The position numbers were made by a program, and so were the translations under genes. Shown here one piece after another: positions 34,945 to 45,300 of a stretch of 64,000 bases of DNA (position 1 is its first letter; each line of letters starts with the position of its first letter). The stretch comes from Ochrobactrum quorumnocens (lineage in GTDB: Bacteria; Pseudomonadota; Alphaproteobacteria; Rhizobiales; Rhizobiaceae). The notes under the pieces were generated by a model that saw only the letters and a program-made list of their open reading frames with translations, was not told the origin of the DNA and did not search any database. The DNA lies in the NCBI RefSeq assembly GCF_002278035.1, contig NZ_CP022603.1:1059501-1123500 (forward strand), written 5' to 3'.

Positions 34945-35084
34945 ACGACAGAGCGCCAGCATGTGATGGGCCGTGACAGTGTGATTTCTTGAGACTGTGA
35001 GAAGATTTACTTGCGCATCATCCCGAGCCCCCAGCTTGAAGCCGGTGCGCAGCCCCGGCGGACTTTGCGGTTGCCGGGGTTTTT
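34945..35084 (+). repeat. Prophage non-coding cassette, copy C, ending in a terminator hairpin
   Basis: CGTGACAGTGTGATTTC, GAGAAGATTTACTTGCGCATC, and CCCCGGC / GCCGGGG hairpin plus T run match copies A and B. As with copy A it lies upstream of, and points away from, phage lysis genes. Confidence 0.65.
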
Positions 35085-35542
35085 ATTTATCAAGAGCTCG
35101 ACTAACGTCGAACGGCGTTAAGATAAATGCGAATCAGTCTTAGTGCAGAACCTCGGTTAGCCCACGCTGCCGGGGTTTTTAATTAATTATTTGGCGCTAG
35201 CATCCTTCAGCGCTGATCGGTTCCTAAACACGAGAAAGCGTAGCCCTGGTTCAGTCGTTCCGCTGCCGGGCTTTTGTTTGTTCTGAGCCCGGTGTAAGCC
35301 TCTAAGGCACAATCCATCAATATAACGCGACTGGAGGTTTGTGCGGCCCCGGCTTTCTGAGAGGTCAGTCGGGGTCATCTTCATTGGAAATAGTTCCAAT
35401 CATAGCCTATGACTTCTATTTCGGCATGAAAACACCGCATCTAGGGCGGTTAAGTGGCACGTTCAACAAAATTTGAGGCTGTTAATTCAGCGGTTTTGGG
35501 GTAATACCCCCTCACGATAGATAGCAGCTTGGAAATGTTCAG
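35085..35542. other. Gene-free gap with degenerate hairpins
   Basis: About 460 bp. It contains another GCTGCCGGGGTTTTT string near 35,170 and CCGCTGCCGGGCTTTTG near 35,260, which look like leftover terminator arms of prophage transcripts. No gene is supported. Confidence 0.5.
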
Positions 35543-35650
35543 ATGGATTGGTTCATTGTAGTCTTCGTTACGTTTAAGGTTGTCGTGTTAGGCACGGGCA
35601 TGTTCTTCGCCATCAAGTGGCATCATGATCAAGCGAAGAAGCAGAAATAA
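35543..35650 (+). CDS. Putative 35-residue membrane protein
   Basis: ATG 35,543 opens a 35-residue frame (MDWFIVVFVTFKVVVLGT, then GMFFAIKWHHDQAKKQK) with one clear membrane helix and a basic tail. Ribosome binding is weak (TTGGAA upstream). The hydrophobic-then-basic pattern supports a genuine small protein, and a strong hairpin follows about 105 bp on. Confidence 0.5.
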   Translation: MDWFIVVFVTFKVVVLGTGMFFAIKWHHDQAKKQK

Positions 35651-35754
35651 CGAACCAAGCGGACTGTTATCGCCCACCGAACCCAAGCTCGCCCGCTCCT
35701 AATCCGGTGCACATACCCCGGATCGCCCGCCAGCATCCGGGGCTTATACATTGT

Positions 35755-35793
35755 GAGGCCGGAGCATCTGTTATGATGCTCCGGCCTCTTTGT
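35755..35793 (+). terminator. Strong terminator hairpin
   Basis: GAGGCCGGAGCATC / GATGCTCCGGCCTC forms a perfect 14-bp stem with a 6-nt loop followed by TTTGTC. It is the longest perfect hairpin noticed in this part of the window. Confidence 0.8.
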
Positions 35794-35968
35794 CATTGTT
35801 GCCACCATACACAGCAATGACGGGTGCAAATTGGTTGAGCCCATCGGGGCCAGAACTTTCGTTCGTAGAAAAGCATAACCCTTTGCACCTTAGAGGCATC
35901 GTCGCACCGTTGAGAGAGCTTCGCGCTCGTGTATAAGGGAGACCAGCCTCATAACTTATACTACGCGT

Positions 35969-36085
35969 TTTGTCGGCATCGAACGCCTCATTCTGGAGCC
36001 AACCGGTGGGTATGAACGGCGTGTTATTGAAGTTTTGCTTGCAGCACGGTTTCCGGTCGAGCGCCGATTGTTACGGGTTTATCAG
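35969..36085 (+). pseudogene. IS110-family transposase fragment
   Basis: A stretch of about 39 codons reads VGIERLILEPTGGYERRVIEVLL then AARFPVERRLLRVYQ. The EPTGGYER motif is characteristic of the DEDD domain of IS110-type transposases. It is cut off at both ends and abuts the truncated NRPS gene. Confidence 0.65.
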
Positions 36086-36089
36086 ATGT

Positions 36090-37159
36090 CACCCATGGTG
36101 GCGGTAACAGTTGCTTCAGTCGGGCCGTAGGCATTTAGAAGTAAGCGTCCGGGCTTTGTCCAACGGTTACCAGATTGAGGGACATGCTTCACCGCCGACC
36201 ATAAGGAGACGCAGCTTGGGGATGTCACTTTCAATGGAAGACAGCAATGTCGGGCTGCAAGCCATGCAGTTAATGTCGTTCTTACGTAGAAAATCTGCCC
36301 GTTCTTCGCCCACCAGAGTCAACGGACGTGGTGCGGGGATTACAGTGGTGGCTGCCACAAAGGACCCAGTATTCTTCAGCCGAGAAATCGAAGGCTATCG
36401 TCATGCCGTGGCAAACACGGTCGCTAGGCTTGTATCCATATGAAACTGCTGCGACACGCAGGCAGTTGCAAAAGCTTTGATGACGAATAAGAACACCTTT
36501 AGGCCGTCCAGTCGTACCCGACGTATAAAGAAGGTAGCAAATCTCGTCCAGATTAGCTGCTCCCGTGGCAACATCCGATCGAGCATTGGAATGCTGAGAA
36601 ATTTCCGTAGCGCAAGCGTCGATCAATATATGTGGAACAAGCATTTGTTCCACCCGTGCCAAATAAGCACGAAGCGAAATCACAAGCTTGACGGCGGCAT
36701 CATCAATGATGAGTGCCGTGCGATCTTCTGGAAAGGCTGTGGCGAGTGGCACATAGGCAGCACCCACCTTCATCACAGCCAGAAGGGTGATGTAAGTCTC
36801 GGCAGAGCGATCAAACAGCAAACCAATGCGATCGCCAGGCTTCACGCCATGCTCAATCAACAGTCGCGCGAACTGATTGGCGCGCTCATCAAGCTCCTTG
36901 TATGGCCACGACCGTCCGTCAGAAATGACCGCGACAGAGCCTGCAAACTTCTCTGCAAGCCTCTCAAAAAGATTTCAAGCCGCTCGCCCAGTTCACCGGC
37001 CAGAGCAAAATCCGCACCGAGCAAAACCTGCTGATGCAGCGCAGAAGCGCTTGAAGCATGAAGCGGCATGCCCACATTCAGTTCACTTGCGCTTACGTCA
37101 ATTTCATCATTTGTCGCTGCAATTTCATTCAAGCCAGCACCATTAGTACCGCGGCTCAT
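36090..37159 (-). pseudogene. Truncated NRPS adenylation-domain gene
   Basis: The minus strand starts MSRGTNGAGLNEIAATNDEI at 37,159 and, with frameshifts, continues through AETYITLLAVMKVGAAYVPL, the core motif YTSGTTGRPKGVLIRH, CMACSPTLLSS, LLMVGGEA and finally NAYGPTEATVTAT near 36,100. These are adenylation motifs A2 to A5 of non-ribosomal peptide synthetases (Pls/PosA-like). It has at least two frameshifts and lacks everything after A5, where the IS110 scrap begins. Dead gene; it once activated an amino acid. Confidence 0.75.
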
Positions 37160-37593
37160 TTTTTTAAATACTCACTGATCAAAGGTCGCGCATCGCCGGG
37201 CATTTGTACGCGTTAGGCGAGACACCTGCATGTGATCAGGTCGTCTATCGTCGGACTGTGCACAGTAGCTCATCTGACGTAGGCAACTACGCAAAATAAT
37301 CAAAATAAGAAAGTGACATTCTCTTAACCAAAAATATTGTGTTGCAAGTGTTGCAGGTTAACGCGTGTATTGCCCCATATTTATACTCGAGTGTGATATA
37401 TCACGGCAAGCGTTATCCAAGGATACCCGCAAATGGTCAACCTTCGCGTGTACGTTCCAGAAAGTTCGAAAACCGTTGGGGGCATCAAAAGTTCGTCAAA
37501 CATGATGGCTTCTGGCGAGTTGCTACCCCTCCCCTCTTGTTGCCTTTGGCACAAGCACCTAGTGTCGGCGCGTGGAGATTAACGTTTTAAAAG
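37160..37593. other. Gene-free gap upstream of the DUF930 gene
   Basis: About 430 bp, AT-rich at the left. No supported gene; it presumably holds the promoter of the following DUF930 gene. Confidence 0.5.
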
Positions 37594-38454
37594 ATGCAGC
37601 ACTTAACCAAAAGAACACTGGAAGAAACCGGCTGGGGAATCCCAGCATCCGTCGTTCTTCATCTGACTTTGGCATCATTGCTGCTTTATCGTGCGCCTGA
37701 ATTGTCTCCTCCTGCTCAAGATCAAAGCGTTAACGTGGAACTTGTTCCTCCGAAGCCAGGCGCCCCCTCACCAAATAGCAAGTCGAATGCGGCTGCCCGG
37801 CGATCGCCTCAAGCTTTCGAGTCTGCATCAGCGCAAAAAGAGTCCCCATCCCCTGCGGACAGCTCCCAGCCAGTAATGGACAAGCCCGAGCCACAGCAAA
37901 CAGCAGCCGACAATCATAATCCGGTATTGAAAGAAAAGAACGAAGCTCTCCAGAAATCCGATAGTAACGCCAAATCTGTCCCTGAATTGCGCACTAAGGC
38001 CGAAGGCCTGCCCGTTGAAACGAAAACCGCTGCTCCAGCAGCGCAAAATTCAATCGCAACGCCTGACAAGCACGCGGAAGTGAACTCCAAGCTCACTTCC
38101 GCGCAGCAGATCTATTCAAAGGATACCCTCGCTGATCCGCGCGTGAAGCAAGCGATCGGCAAGCTCCCTCAACGAGATCGGATCGTACAGATTTGCGGCA
38201 TCGAGGCGCTGGAACAGGTTCGGCACCACAGACCTGGCACTTTTCCTGATATGCTAGCCCCCAGCGCTGGCGTTGTTTCAGAAACCAGCTTTACGATCCG
38301 CGACGGAGCTTTTCGTAGTCGGGCGAAGTGGTATTCGATCGACTTCCAATGTCAGGTCGATACCAAAGCGATGAAGATAACCGATTTCAGCTATTTAATT
38401 GGCAAGGCTATCCCCGAAGTGCAGTGGAATTCGAGACAGCTACCAAGAGACTAA
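37594..38454 (+). CDS. DUF930-domain protein with TonB-like N-terminus
   Basis: The 286-residue protein has one N-terminal membrane helix (about 16-33, PASVVLHLTLASLLLYRA), a long low-complexity Pro/Ala/Ser/Lys linker (about 40-185) that would span the periplasm, and a C-terminal DUF930 domain (about 190-286: LADPRVKQAIGKLPQRDRIVQICGIEALEQV and AKWYSIDFQCQVD). The build resembles TonB/TolA-like periplasm-spanning proteins, but the role of DUF930 is unknown. Solitary. Confidence 0.85.
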   Translation: MQHLTKRTLEETGWGIPASVVLHLTLASLLLYRAPELSPPAQDQSVNVELVPPKPGAPSPNSKSNAAARRSPQAFESASAQKESPSPADSSQPVMDKPEPQQTAADNHNPVLKEKNEALQKSDSNAKSVPELRTKAEGLPVETKTAAPAAQNSIATPDKHAEVNSKLTSAQQIYSKDTLADPRVKQAIGKLPQRDRIVQICGIEALEQVRHHRPGTFPDMLAPSAGVVSETSFTIRDGAFRSRAKWYSIDFQCQVDTKAMKITDFSYLIGKAIPEVQWNSRQLPRD

Positions 38455-38491
38455 TCAGCGGGTACCGGCAAGTTTCCGGTGATGCGATCAA

Positions 38492-38692
38492 TCAGTGGCT
38501 AATGTTGAAATCGCTACCGTTAGCACCCTCCCAGCCTAGTCTAGGCGCTTTGCATTTTTCGCTATTTGCTACATTCTGTTTTACATCTGCACATTCCGCA
38601 ACGGAAACACTCGCGTTTTTCTGCACGGAACCAACACAACCAGCGCCTATTACCATCACAGCAACAAGCATCGCACCATTGATCAACTTCAT
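38492..38692 (-). CDS. Small putative lipoprotein
   Basis: The 66-residue protein has a lipoprotein signal (MKLINGAMLVAVMVIGAGCVGS, lipobox IGAGC) and a short mature part with three further Cys in all. The upstream AAGAG is distant (about 14 nt). It is convergent with the DUF930 gene. The signal peptide is the main evidence. Confidence 0.55.
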   Translation of the reverse strand: MKLINGAMLVAVMVIGAGCVGSVQKNASVSVAECADVKQNVANSEKCKAPRLGWEGANGSDFNISH

Positions 38693-38855
38693 GGTATTAT
38701 ATAACTCTTATTTTCTATGTTCGATTTTGTTTTACGACTTACTATTATCCAAATTTAATCACGATATTACGCCTCACATTCATGGCTATTGACGATTTAT
38801 ACCGAATATGTGAGCGTTAACTCACATTGTCTACTCGCATTAGGAAATCTGCATT

Positions 38856-39518
38856 ATGGCCAAGCTGAGTACTACAAATCCCAGAAAATCGGCTTCGCAA
38901 GAGAGGTCAAAAATGACCGTCGAAGCGATACTGGATGCCACTGCTCGCGTTTTGGTACGTGAAGGATATGCCCGGACCAGCACAAATCGCATCGCCGTAG
39001 TAGCGGGTGTGAGCATCGGCTCGCTCTATCAATACTTCCCCAACAAGGAATCGCTGGTGGCTGCGCTCGTCGCAAGGCACAATCGTGAAATTCTGGCTCT
39101 GCTGGAAAACGCAATGCAGGAATGCGCGTCGGACGATCTAAATGGCGCGATGCGGGAGCTTATTCGCGCAATGATCGCAGCACATCGGGTCGATCCTGAG
39201 CTCCATCGCATACTTAAGGAAGAAGTACCCCGAATTGGAAAACTCGCCGAGGTGGAAGCCATCCGCAAGGATACGCTGCATCTGGTTCGGCATTATCTGG
39301 GAAAATGTAAAGACGACATTCAGCTCAAAGACCTCGACACCGCTGCATTTATTTGCGTCACAACTGTAGAGACGCTGACTCATGCGATCGTTCTCAATGA
39401 CTGCGGCCACTCCCTTTCCGATGAAGCCGATATCGTCGAACATATCACACGGATGATCGCGGGGTATTTGGGTACTGCACCGCTGCCCATCCGCGCTATC
39501 TTGAAGGAAGCGGCTTAG
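38856..39518 (+). CDS. TetR/AcrR-family transcriptional regulator
   Basis: The 220-residue regulator has the TetR helix-turn-helix at residues about 20-66 (AILDATARVLVREGYARTSTNRIAVVAGVSIGSLYQYFPNKESLV) and a helical ligand domain. An FAD-monooxygenase fragment follows on the same strand and a nitronate-monooxygenase fragment beyond that, so its original targets were probably catabolic or redox enzymes that are now lost. Confidence 0.9.
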   Translation: MAKLSTTNPRKSASQERSKMTVEAILDATARVLVREGYARTSTNRIAVVAGVSIGSLYQYFPNKESLVAALVARHNREILALLENAMQECASDDLNGAMRELIRAMIAAHRVDPELHRILKEEVPRIGKLAEVEAIRKDTLHLVRHYLGKCKDDIQLKDLDTAAFICVTTVETLTHAIVLNDCGHSLSDEADIVEHITRMIAGYLGTAPLPIRAILKEAA

Positions 39519-39825
39519 TGCTACCAAGACGCTGAACGCGCCACCAGATGCAAACTCAAGACATAGCATGTAGCACAGATGTGATGGGAGGCCTCTTGCG
39601 CCGATTAAAGTGAACGCTGCAATCTTGTCGAAAATGGTGGACCAGTCTTTTGGTGAGCCCCGGTCAGTCGATGGCGCACCCCATTGACCACAATCCAGCC
39701 CTCGGGCGACGGACCGCGACGGAAACCGGACGCCATGCGTCTGCTCCATCCGTGCTGTTTGAATACGCCACTTTCGAAGCACCGCATTGGTCCTTTGCAT
39801 CATGGCGCAGTCATTCCGAAAAGGA
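39519..39825. other. Rearranged gap without an intact gene
   Basis: About 305 bp. Open frames exist on both strands but none shows family likeness; this is probably debris between TetR and the monooxygenase fragment. Confidence 0.5.
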
Positions 39826-39930
39826 CAATCCCTATCTACAATATACAAGTGCTAATCATCGGCGGCAGTCTCGTCGGTCTCTCCGCGGCTGCGTTCCTTG
39901 CCTGGCGTGGCGTAAAGGCGACAGTTATCG
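39826..39930 (+). pseudogene. FAD-dependent monooxygenase, N-terminal fragment
   Basis: The frame reads IQVLIIGGSLVGLSAAAFLA then WRGVKATVI, the Rossmann dinucleotide motif (GGSLVGLSAA) of PheA/TfdB-type FAD monooxygenases, and then stops matching at about 39,930, where an oppositely oriented nitronate monooxygenase fragment begins. Only about 35 residues remain. Confidence 0.65.
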
Positions 39931-40090
39931 CAATCATCGCTTTTGCACCAGCGGCATCCGTTGCGCCCACTCCTATAGAACCCAGACCACCTGCGATGCA
40001 CACTTCTGCTGCCAGTGCTGGGGTTGATACGCCAGCCATCAGCGCCTGAATGATGGTAAGTGTAATTCCAAGCTTCTTGAGCACGTCCAT
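39931..40090 (-). pseudogene. Nitronate monooxygenase, N-terminal fragment
   Basis: From ATG 40,090, with AGAGGAG upstream, the minus strand reads LGITLTIIQALMAGVSTPAL, AAEV-AGGLGSIGVGATDAAG and AKAMIA: the FMN-binding N-terminus of nitronate monooxygenases (usual PIIQAPMAGVSTPELA). It breaks off at about 39,931 into the inverted FAD-monooxygenase fragment. Only about 55 of some 340 residues survive. Confidence 0.7.
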
Positions 40091-40311
40091 TTCTGCTCCT
40101 CTGGTGGCCATTGAGATTGAACCACCGCTACCGGGCTACCTCTGTGTTTTTACGCTTTTAGATAAGCAAAGCGGTTTCACGACGAGCAGGATGGTCCCCA
40201 ACTAAATGCACCCGCAGCCGATCATTATTCATTGTTAGAGAACTAGCATTGATTTTTATTCTTAATAAGAGAATATATAGTCTCATACATTCTGCAATGG
40301 GGAATTTTAAA

Positions 40312-41193
40312 ATGGATCTTGCAACACTTTCGGTGTTTCGCACGGTGGCTCAGGAGCGGAGTGTTACCCGAGCCGCGGATTTGCTTGGTCGCGTGCCTTC
40401 AAACGTAACGACCCGCATTCAACAGCTGGAGGCCGAGATCGGCGTACCGCTGTTTCAGCGCGATACAAAACGGATGTCACTGACCAGGGAAGGCGAGCTC
40501 TATCTTGGCTATACGAATCGGATCCTCAATCTCGCGGAAGAAGCGCAGCAGGTGGTCAATCCTGCAGAGCCTGCAGGCAGACTGCGTATCGGTTCGATGG
40601 AAAGCACAGTCGCAAGCAGGCTTCCGTTACCGCTCACCAGTTACAACCAACAGTGGCCACAGGTGACACTTGATCTGTCAACTGCGCCAACGCGTCAGCT
40701 CATTGACGCGTTGCTTGCCCACCACATCGACGGCGCACTGATAGCGATACCGTCCGGGGACCGGTCGCTTGACCCCAGAGAACTGGATATGATGCCGATC
40801 TTTCGGGAAGAATTGATTCTTCTTCTACCGGCAGAACACCCTGACGTGAGTTGCACAGACAACATTCGACCCAGAGTACTGGCGGCCTTTGCACCCGGCT
40901 GCACTTATCGCATGCTGGCCGAGGAATGGTTGAGCGGTTTTGGTTCATCAAGAGAACGTTTTGCAGTTCAGGAAGTAAAATCCTATCATGCAATGTTTGC
41001 TTGCACCGCTGCTGGCTCCTGCATCAGCATAATGCCGCGTAGCGTTGCGAACCTTGTACAGCATCTTGGAGCGGTCAAAGAACATCCTCTCATGATGGTG
41101 GATACGCATTTGGCCTGCCGTCCCGGCTTTTCCACCCCGGCTTTCGCCGAATTCCGCAAAACGCTTCAAGCCGTTTCAAATATCGAGGAATAG
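40312..41193 (+). CDS. LysR-family transcriptional regulator
   Basis: The 293-residue regulator starts at ATG 40,312, with GGGGAA about 7 nt upstream; longer in-frame starts at 40,249 and 40,297 are less likely. The helix-turn-helix is LATLSVFRTVAQERSVTRAADLLGRVPSNVTTRIQQLEAEIG. The effector domain covers about 85-290. It resembles YwqM/CbbR-like regulators of transporters. Only 4 bp separate it from the MFS gene on the same strand, so both form one operon. Confidence 0.92.
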   Translation: MDLATLSVFRTVAQERSVTRAADLLGRVPSNVTTRIQQLEAEIGVPLFQRDTKRMSLTREGELYLGYTNRILNLAEEAQQVVNPAEPAGRLRIGSMESTVASRLPLPLTSYNQQWPQVTLDLSTAPTRQLIDALLAHHIDGALIAIPSGDRSLDPRELDMMPIFREELILLLPAEHPDVSCTDNIRPRVLAAFAPGCTYRMLAEEWLSGFGSSRERFAVQEVKSYHAMFACTAAGSCISIMPRSVANLVQHLGAVKEHPLMMVDTHLACRPGFSTPAFAEFRKTLQAVSNIEE

Positions 41194-41197
41194 AACA

Positions 41198-42367
41198 ATG
41201 CGCAACAGGCCTGAGAGCGGCGCTGCAATTGCTGCTGCATTGGTGCTAATCATCGGCATGGGATTTGGCCGCTTTGCTTTTACTGGTCTCTATCCGCTTA
41301 TGGTTGCTGATGGGCAGATTTCTATTGAAGGCGGTTCTTATGCGGCGTCGACCAACTATGCCGGATATCTGATTGGGGCGTTGTTAGCAGTGCTACTCTC
41401 AGGTGTTTCAAGCCGCAAGTTATGCACCATCGCAACCGTGACCACGGTTATTGCTACCGCTTTGCTGGCTCTTCCTATCCCGGAATGGCTCATAATCATC
41501 ATCCGCGGCTTTGCCGGCCTTTTTAGCGCCATTTCGATGATTGCTGCTTCGCATTGGCTGATCCATGATCAAAGGCTGCATGACAGTGCTCCAGTACTTT
41601 ATTCAGGCGTGGGCATCGGCATTGTTGTTTCAGCGGAGATAATTGCGCTTAGCCATCTGGCGACGCTACCAAGCCATGCAATCTGGTTTATACTCGCGGT
41701 CGCAGCGCTCATACTAACAGTGACTGCTATCGCAATGCAGTGGATTTTGGAGCAACCATCCGCCCATCAGAACGCAGCAGCATCCGCCGCCGCCCAGAAG
41801 CAGTCTGATTCTTTTGGCCCGACACTGCTTGTTGCTGTTTATGGTTTAGCGGGCTTTGGTTACATCATCACAGCCACCTACCTACCGCTACTCGTTCGGA
41901 GTACGTTTGACGCGATTGATCCGGTGCATATCTGGGCGATTTTCGGCCTCGGAGCAGTGCCGTCGTGCTTTTTATGGCATTTTTTTCGCACACGATGGGG
42001 CAGTCGCGGGAGCCTTATGGTCAATCTCGCCGTACAGGCAATCGGGGTAGCCCTGCCGTTGCTGCATGTACCTGTCGCCTATATTGTCAGTGCATTGCTG
42101 GTTGGTGGCACTTTCATGGGAACGGTAACAATCGCTATGCCTGCGGCTCGTCATCTGAGCGCGAAAACCCGCGTCAACATGCTTGCAATTATGACCGCTT
42201 CCTATGGCGCGGGACAAATTATCGGCCCTCTTATGGCTAATGCACTATACGTGCGGACTTCATCCTTCGACGGCTCACTTATGGTCGCGGCTGCCGCTCT
42301 GATTGTTGGGGCTGTCCTCTGTCTCACTCCCAAATCATGGTCTTTGAATGAAGATACAACTGGCTAA
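41198..42367 (+). CDS. YbfB/YjiJ-family MFS transporter
   Basis: The 389-residue transporter has about twelve membrane helices and the family's GFGRFAFTGLYPLMVADGQ start with YAASTNYAGYLIGA, then GAGQIIGPLMANALY near the end. These transporters are exporters of unknown substrate, often paired with a LysR gene. Its stop overlaps that of the giant CapA/Mur gene tail to tail by 4 bp. Confidence 0.92.
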   Translation: MRNRPESGAAIAAALVLIIGMGFGRFAFTGLYPLMVADGQISIEGGSYAASTNYAGYLIGALLAVLLSGVSSRKLCTIATVTTVIATALLALPIPEWLIIIIRGFAGLFSAISMIAASHWLIHDQRLHDSAPVLYSGVGIGIVVSAEIIALSHLATLPSHAIWFILAVAALILTVTAIAMQWILEQPSAHQNAAASAAAQKQSDSFGPTLLVAVYGLAGFGYIITATYLPLLVRSTFDAIDPVHIWAIFGLGAVPSCFLWHFFRTRWGSRGSLMVNLAVQAIGVALPLLHVPVAYIVSALLVGGTFMGTVTIAMPAARHLSAKTRVNMLAIMTASYGAGQIIGPLMANALYVRTSSFDGSLMVAAAALIVGAVLCLTPKSWSLNEDTTG

Positions 42368-45300
42368 CCAGAGCCACTCACCACTTGCGCTGATCTAAGA
42401 GCCTGGACCGTGCGATGCAAACCACTGCCGTGGGCACCTTTGAACCACCAAACATCCCCATCGCGAATGTCGACCTTTAAGGTTTTATGTAGCTCCTCAA
42501 GTGTTTCAAGATAGCGTCCTCGCTTTGCCTCGGGCAGCTTTTGCCAGAATTCGCCATATGCTTCTCCCACGGCATAGACCTGCTCTATGGGAAGGTGAGC
42601 AATCACATGGGCAAGACGTGTATGAATGGCTTTTGAGTTTTGTCCAAGTTCAAGCATTTCGCCAAGAACCAGAACGCGCCGCGACGCTTTCATTTCTGCA
42701 GCAAGCGCCTCGGCCGCCGCCAACATTGCGATCGGAGCGGCGTTAAAGGCATCGTCGACGATCATTGCCTTGCCACCCAATGATGCAGAAACATAGAACG
42801 GTAAGCCGCGACCTGCGGGGGGAGACCATTGTTCCAGTATCTTCGCCGCGGCACGCCAATCCTCATGCGCCGCAGCCAGACAGGTCAATGTCCCCGCAAC
42901 ATTGACCGCCTGATGGCGTGCCCCCGGAATGAGCATCAGCTTAAATTGTTCATTTCCTATTTTATAATGGGCTTCACCAGACGAAGAATTAAAATCCGTC
43001 AGCCTCCAATCGGAAGCTTCGTGCGTTCCGTAGGTGACAATGTTCACGCCTTTGCGCTCGGCATGGCCCCTTACACGTTCGTAAAGCGTTGTGTCACGAC
43101 AGATCACGGCAGTACCATCAGGCTCGAGTGCCCGGAGAACTGCAGATTTCGCATCTGCAATCCCCTCGACCCCATTAAACGCTTCCAGATGCGCTTCTGA
43201 AATGTTGGTGACGATCGCTATATTAGGCCTGAGCACAGAAGCTGATCGGGTTGCGTGCCCGACAGCAACTTCCTGAACGAGGTGGCTATGCTGAGGCTTG
43301 AGCGCAGTCAGTGTGCGCATAACCCCCATAAACATGTTCTGATTACCCGTGGTACCCAATATTTCTTTATCTGTGTGTAGTCCTCTAAGAGTCGACAACA
43401 GCATGCTGTTGACGCTTGATTTGCCTGCACTTCCTGTAACGGCGAAACAAGTTCCTTTAAATGCGTCACGACGCATAATCGCGAGCGCCTTTGTGGTACT
43501 CGACCATTTTTTATCATGGATATGCGGTACATCTGAAAGCGGCTGTTCTGGTGAAACCCCTATGGTTGCCACGATAGATGCTTTGTGTTTTCGTAGCTGT
43601 GCTTGTGTCAGTCCCATAGGACCGTCTTCTGTTTGCACAATTGCAACCGATTGATCGTTTAACGTTTCAACCGAAAATGACACTGCATTAAATTCGACCG
43701 CATCACTGTTTTGAGACAGTCCACTATCCGGGCCTAATAGGCGCCTAATTTCTCCCAACGTTGAAGGGGCAGGATTGCTATTCTGTACCCGTTTAGACGC
43801 ATCTCTCAAAAGTTCGCATACGCTTCCAAAATCGGAATCACGTCGAGAACCTTTTACGAGCACAACATCATCTGGTTCCAATATAGGATAGAGAAACAGA
43901 GCCAGTTCTTTGGCCGTTGAAAAATGTGGTCCAAGAAGTTTGGAAGGCAGTTTCTCACGTAAAAAGCGCATTTCATCGCCGTGTGTGAGCACAATCTGGG
44001 GATGTGCCGTAAGCAGTGGTTCTGCAAGGCTTTCATGAAGTGGCTTGCCCATCTCTCCTAAATGCACAATGCGCCCCAGCACGGCGATTTTACGGCCTCT
44101 GTTCACTGGCGTGATTTTCTCGAGAACCGATATCGCATTGAGCATCGAACTGACTTCCGCATTCCAGCTATCATCGATAACCGTTGCAACGCCAGTGGAA
44201 AGAACCTGTACTGAAAACCGTTGCAGGCGGCCTGTCTGAACGGCCATATCTGACAGACTATGTGTCATCTTCGTGACGTCATGACCCATTGCATATAGGA
44301 CGCAAAGTGCGGTCATCGCATTCGTTATCATGCCATTGCCTGGCAACGGGACTTCTAGAATTCCCTCTAATCCCTCCGGTGTGCGAAACCAAATCGTACT
44401 TGTCTCATCATTCAGTTGCCGGTCGACGATACGCATTGTGGCGCGCTCACTCTCGCCGAAGATAATAACTTTCTTCGCATGAGCATTGGCTTTGGCCAAG
44501 ATGTCGTCAAAACAGGCAAGATGATCGCCAATAATCGCGACCGCCTTTCCAGTTAGCCCGTCGAAAATTCTCGATTTCCATTTTGCAACATCGCTAAGAG
44601 ATTTCACCCGGCGATCAGACTGAGACAGACCTATTTCTGTCACCAAAGCAATTGTCGGCTCAATGAGCCGCGTAACCGGACCTCTCTCCATCCAAAGGGC
44701 ACTTTGGGCAATTTCCACAATCGCTGCTTTGTGATCGAGTGAAAGATTTGCAAGCAGTGCCGGTGCACCGACACGTGAATTATAATTATCGTAACTAGAG
44801 AGAACCTGCAGATCCCTTCCGAGCATCTCGCGGATCATACTCACGGTCGTTGATTTACCAACAGTTCCGGTTACTGCGATGACATCATTCTTGTATCGCT
44901 GACGCGCAGCAATGCCCAACTCGATCAATGCTTTGATGGGATCTTGGACTTGCAAAAGTGGAAAATCACTCGACACGCCTGCAACTGGCTTGGAGACGAT
45001 TGCCCCCGCGAATGCCGACGCTTTCTTAACGAGCAAGCTATGTGTGTCCATGCCGGATCGCTTCGTGGATGAATATTGTTCATGGAATGCAAGATGTTCA
45101 AATTCCGATGCAACATACAGGGTTGGTTGGTCGACAAATTTTTTATGGATCATTCCACGGATAACGGAACGAACAAACCAGCCTGGCGGAGGTGTGACGA
45201 GCCATTTGCCACCTGTGACTGCAGCCAGCTGATCGGCGGTCCAAGTTTGACCGGATATGCAATCATTGATGCTATCGTTAAACTGCTGGCGGTAGGCCCT

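Noticed and set aside
36111..36443. A 110-residue plus-strand frame in the NRPS remnant
   Set aside because: It is antisense to recognisable adenylation motifs and has no ribosome binding site or family likeness.
39138..39848. A 236-residue minus-strand frame overlapping TetR
   Set aside because: Most of it is antisense to the well-supported TetR gene and shows no family features.
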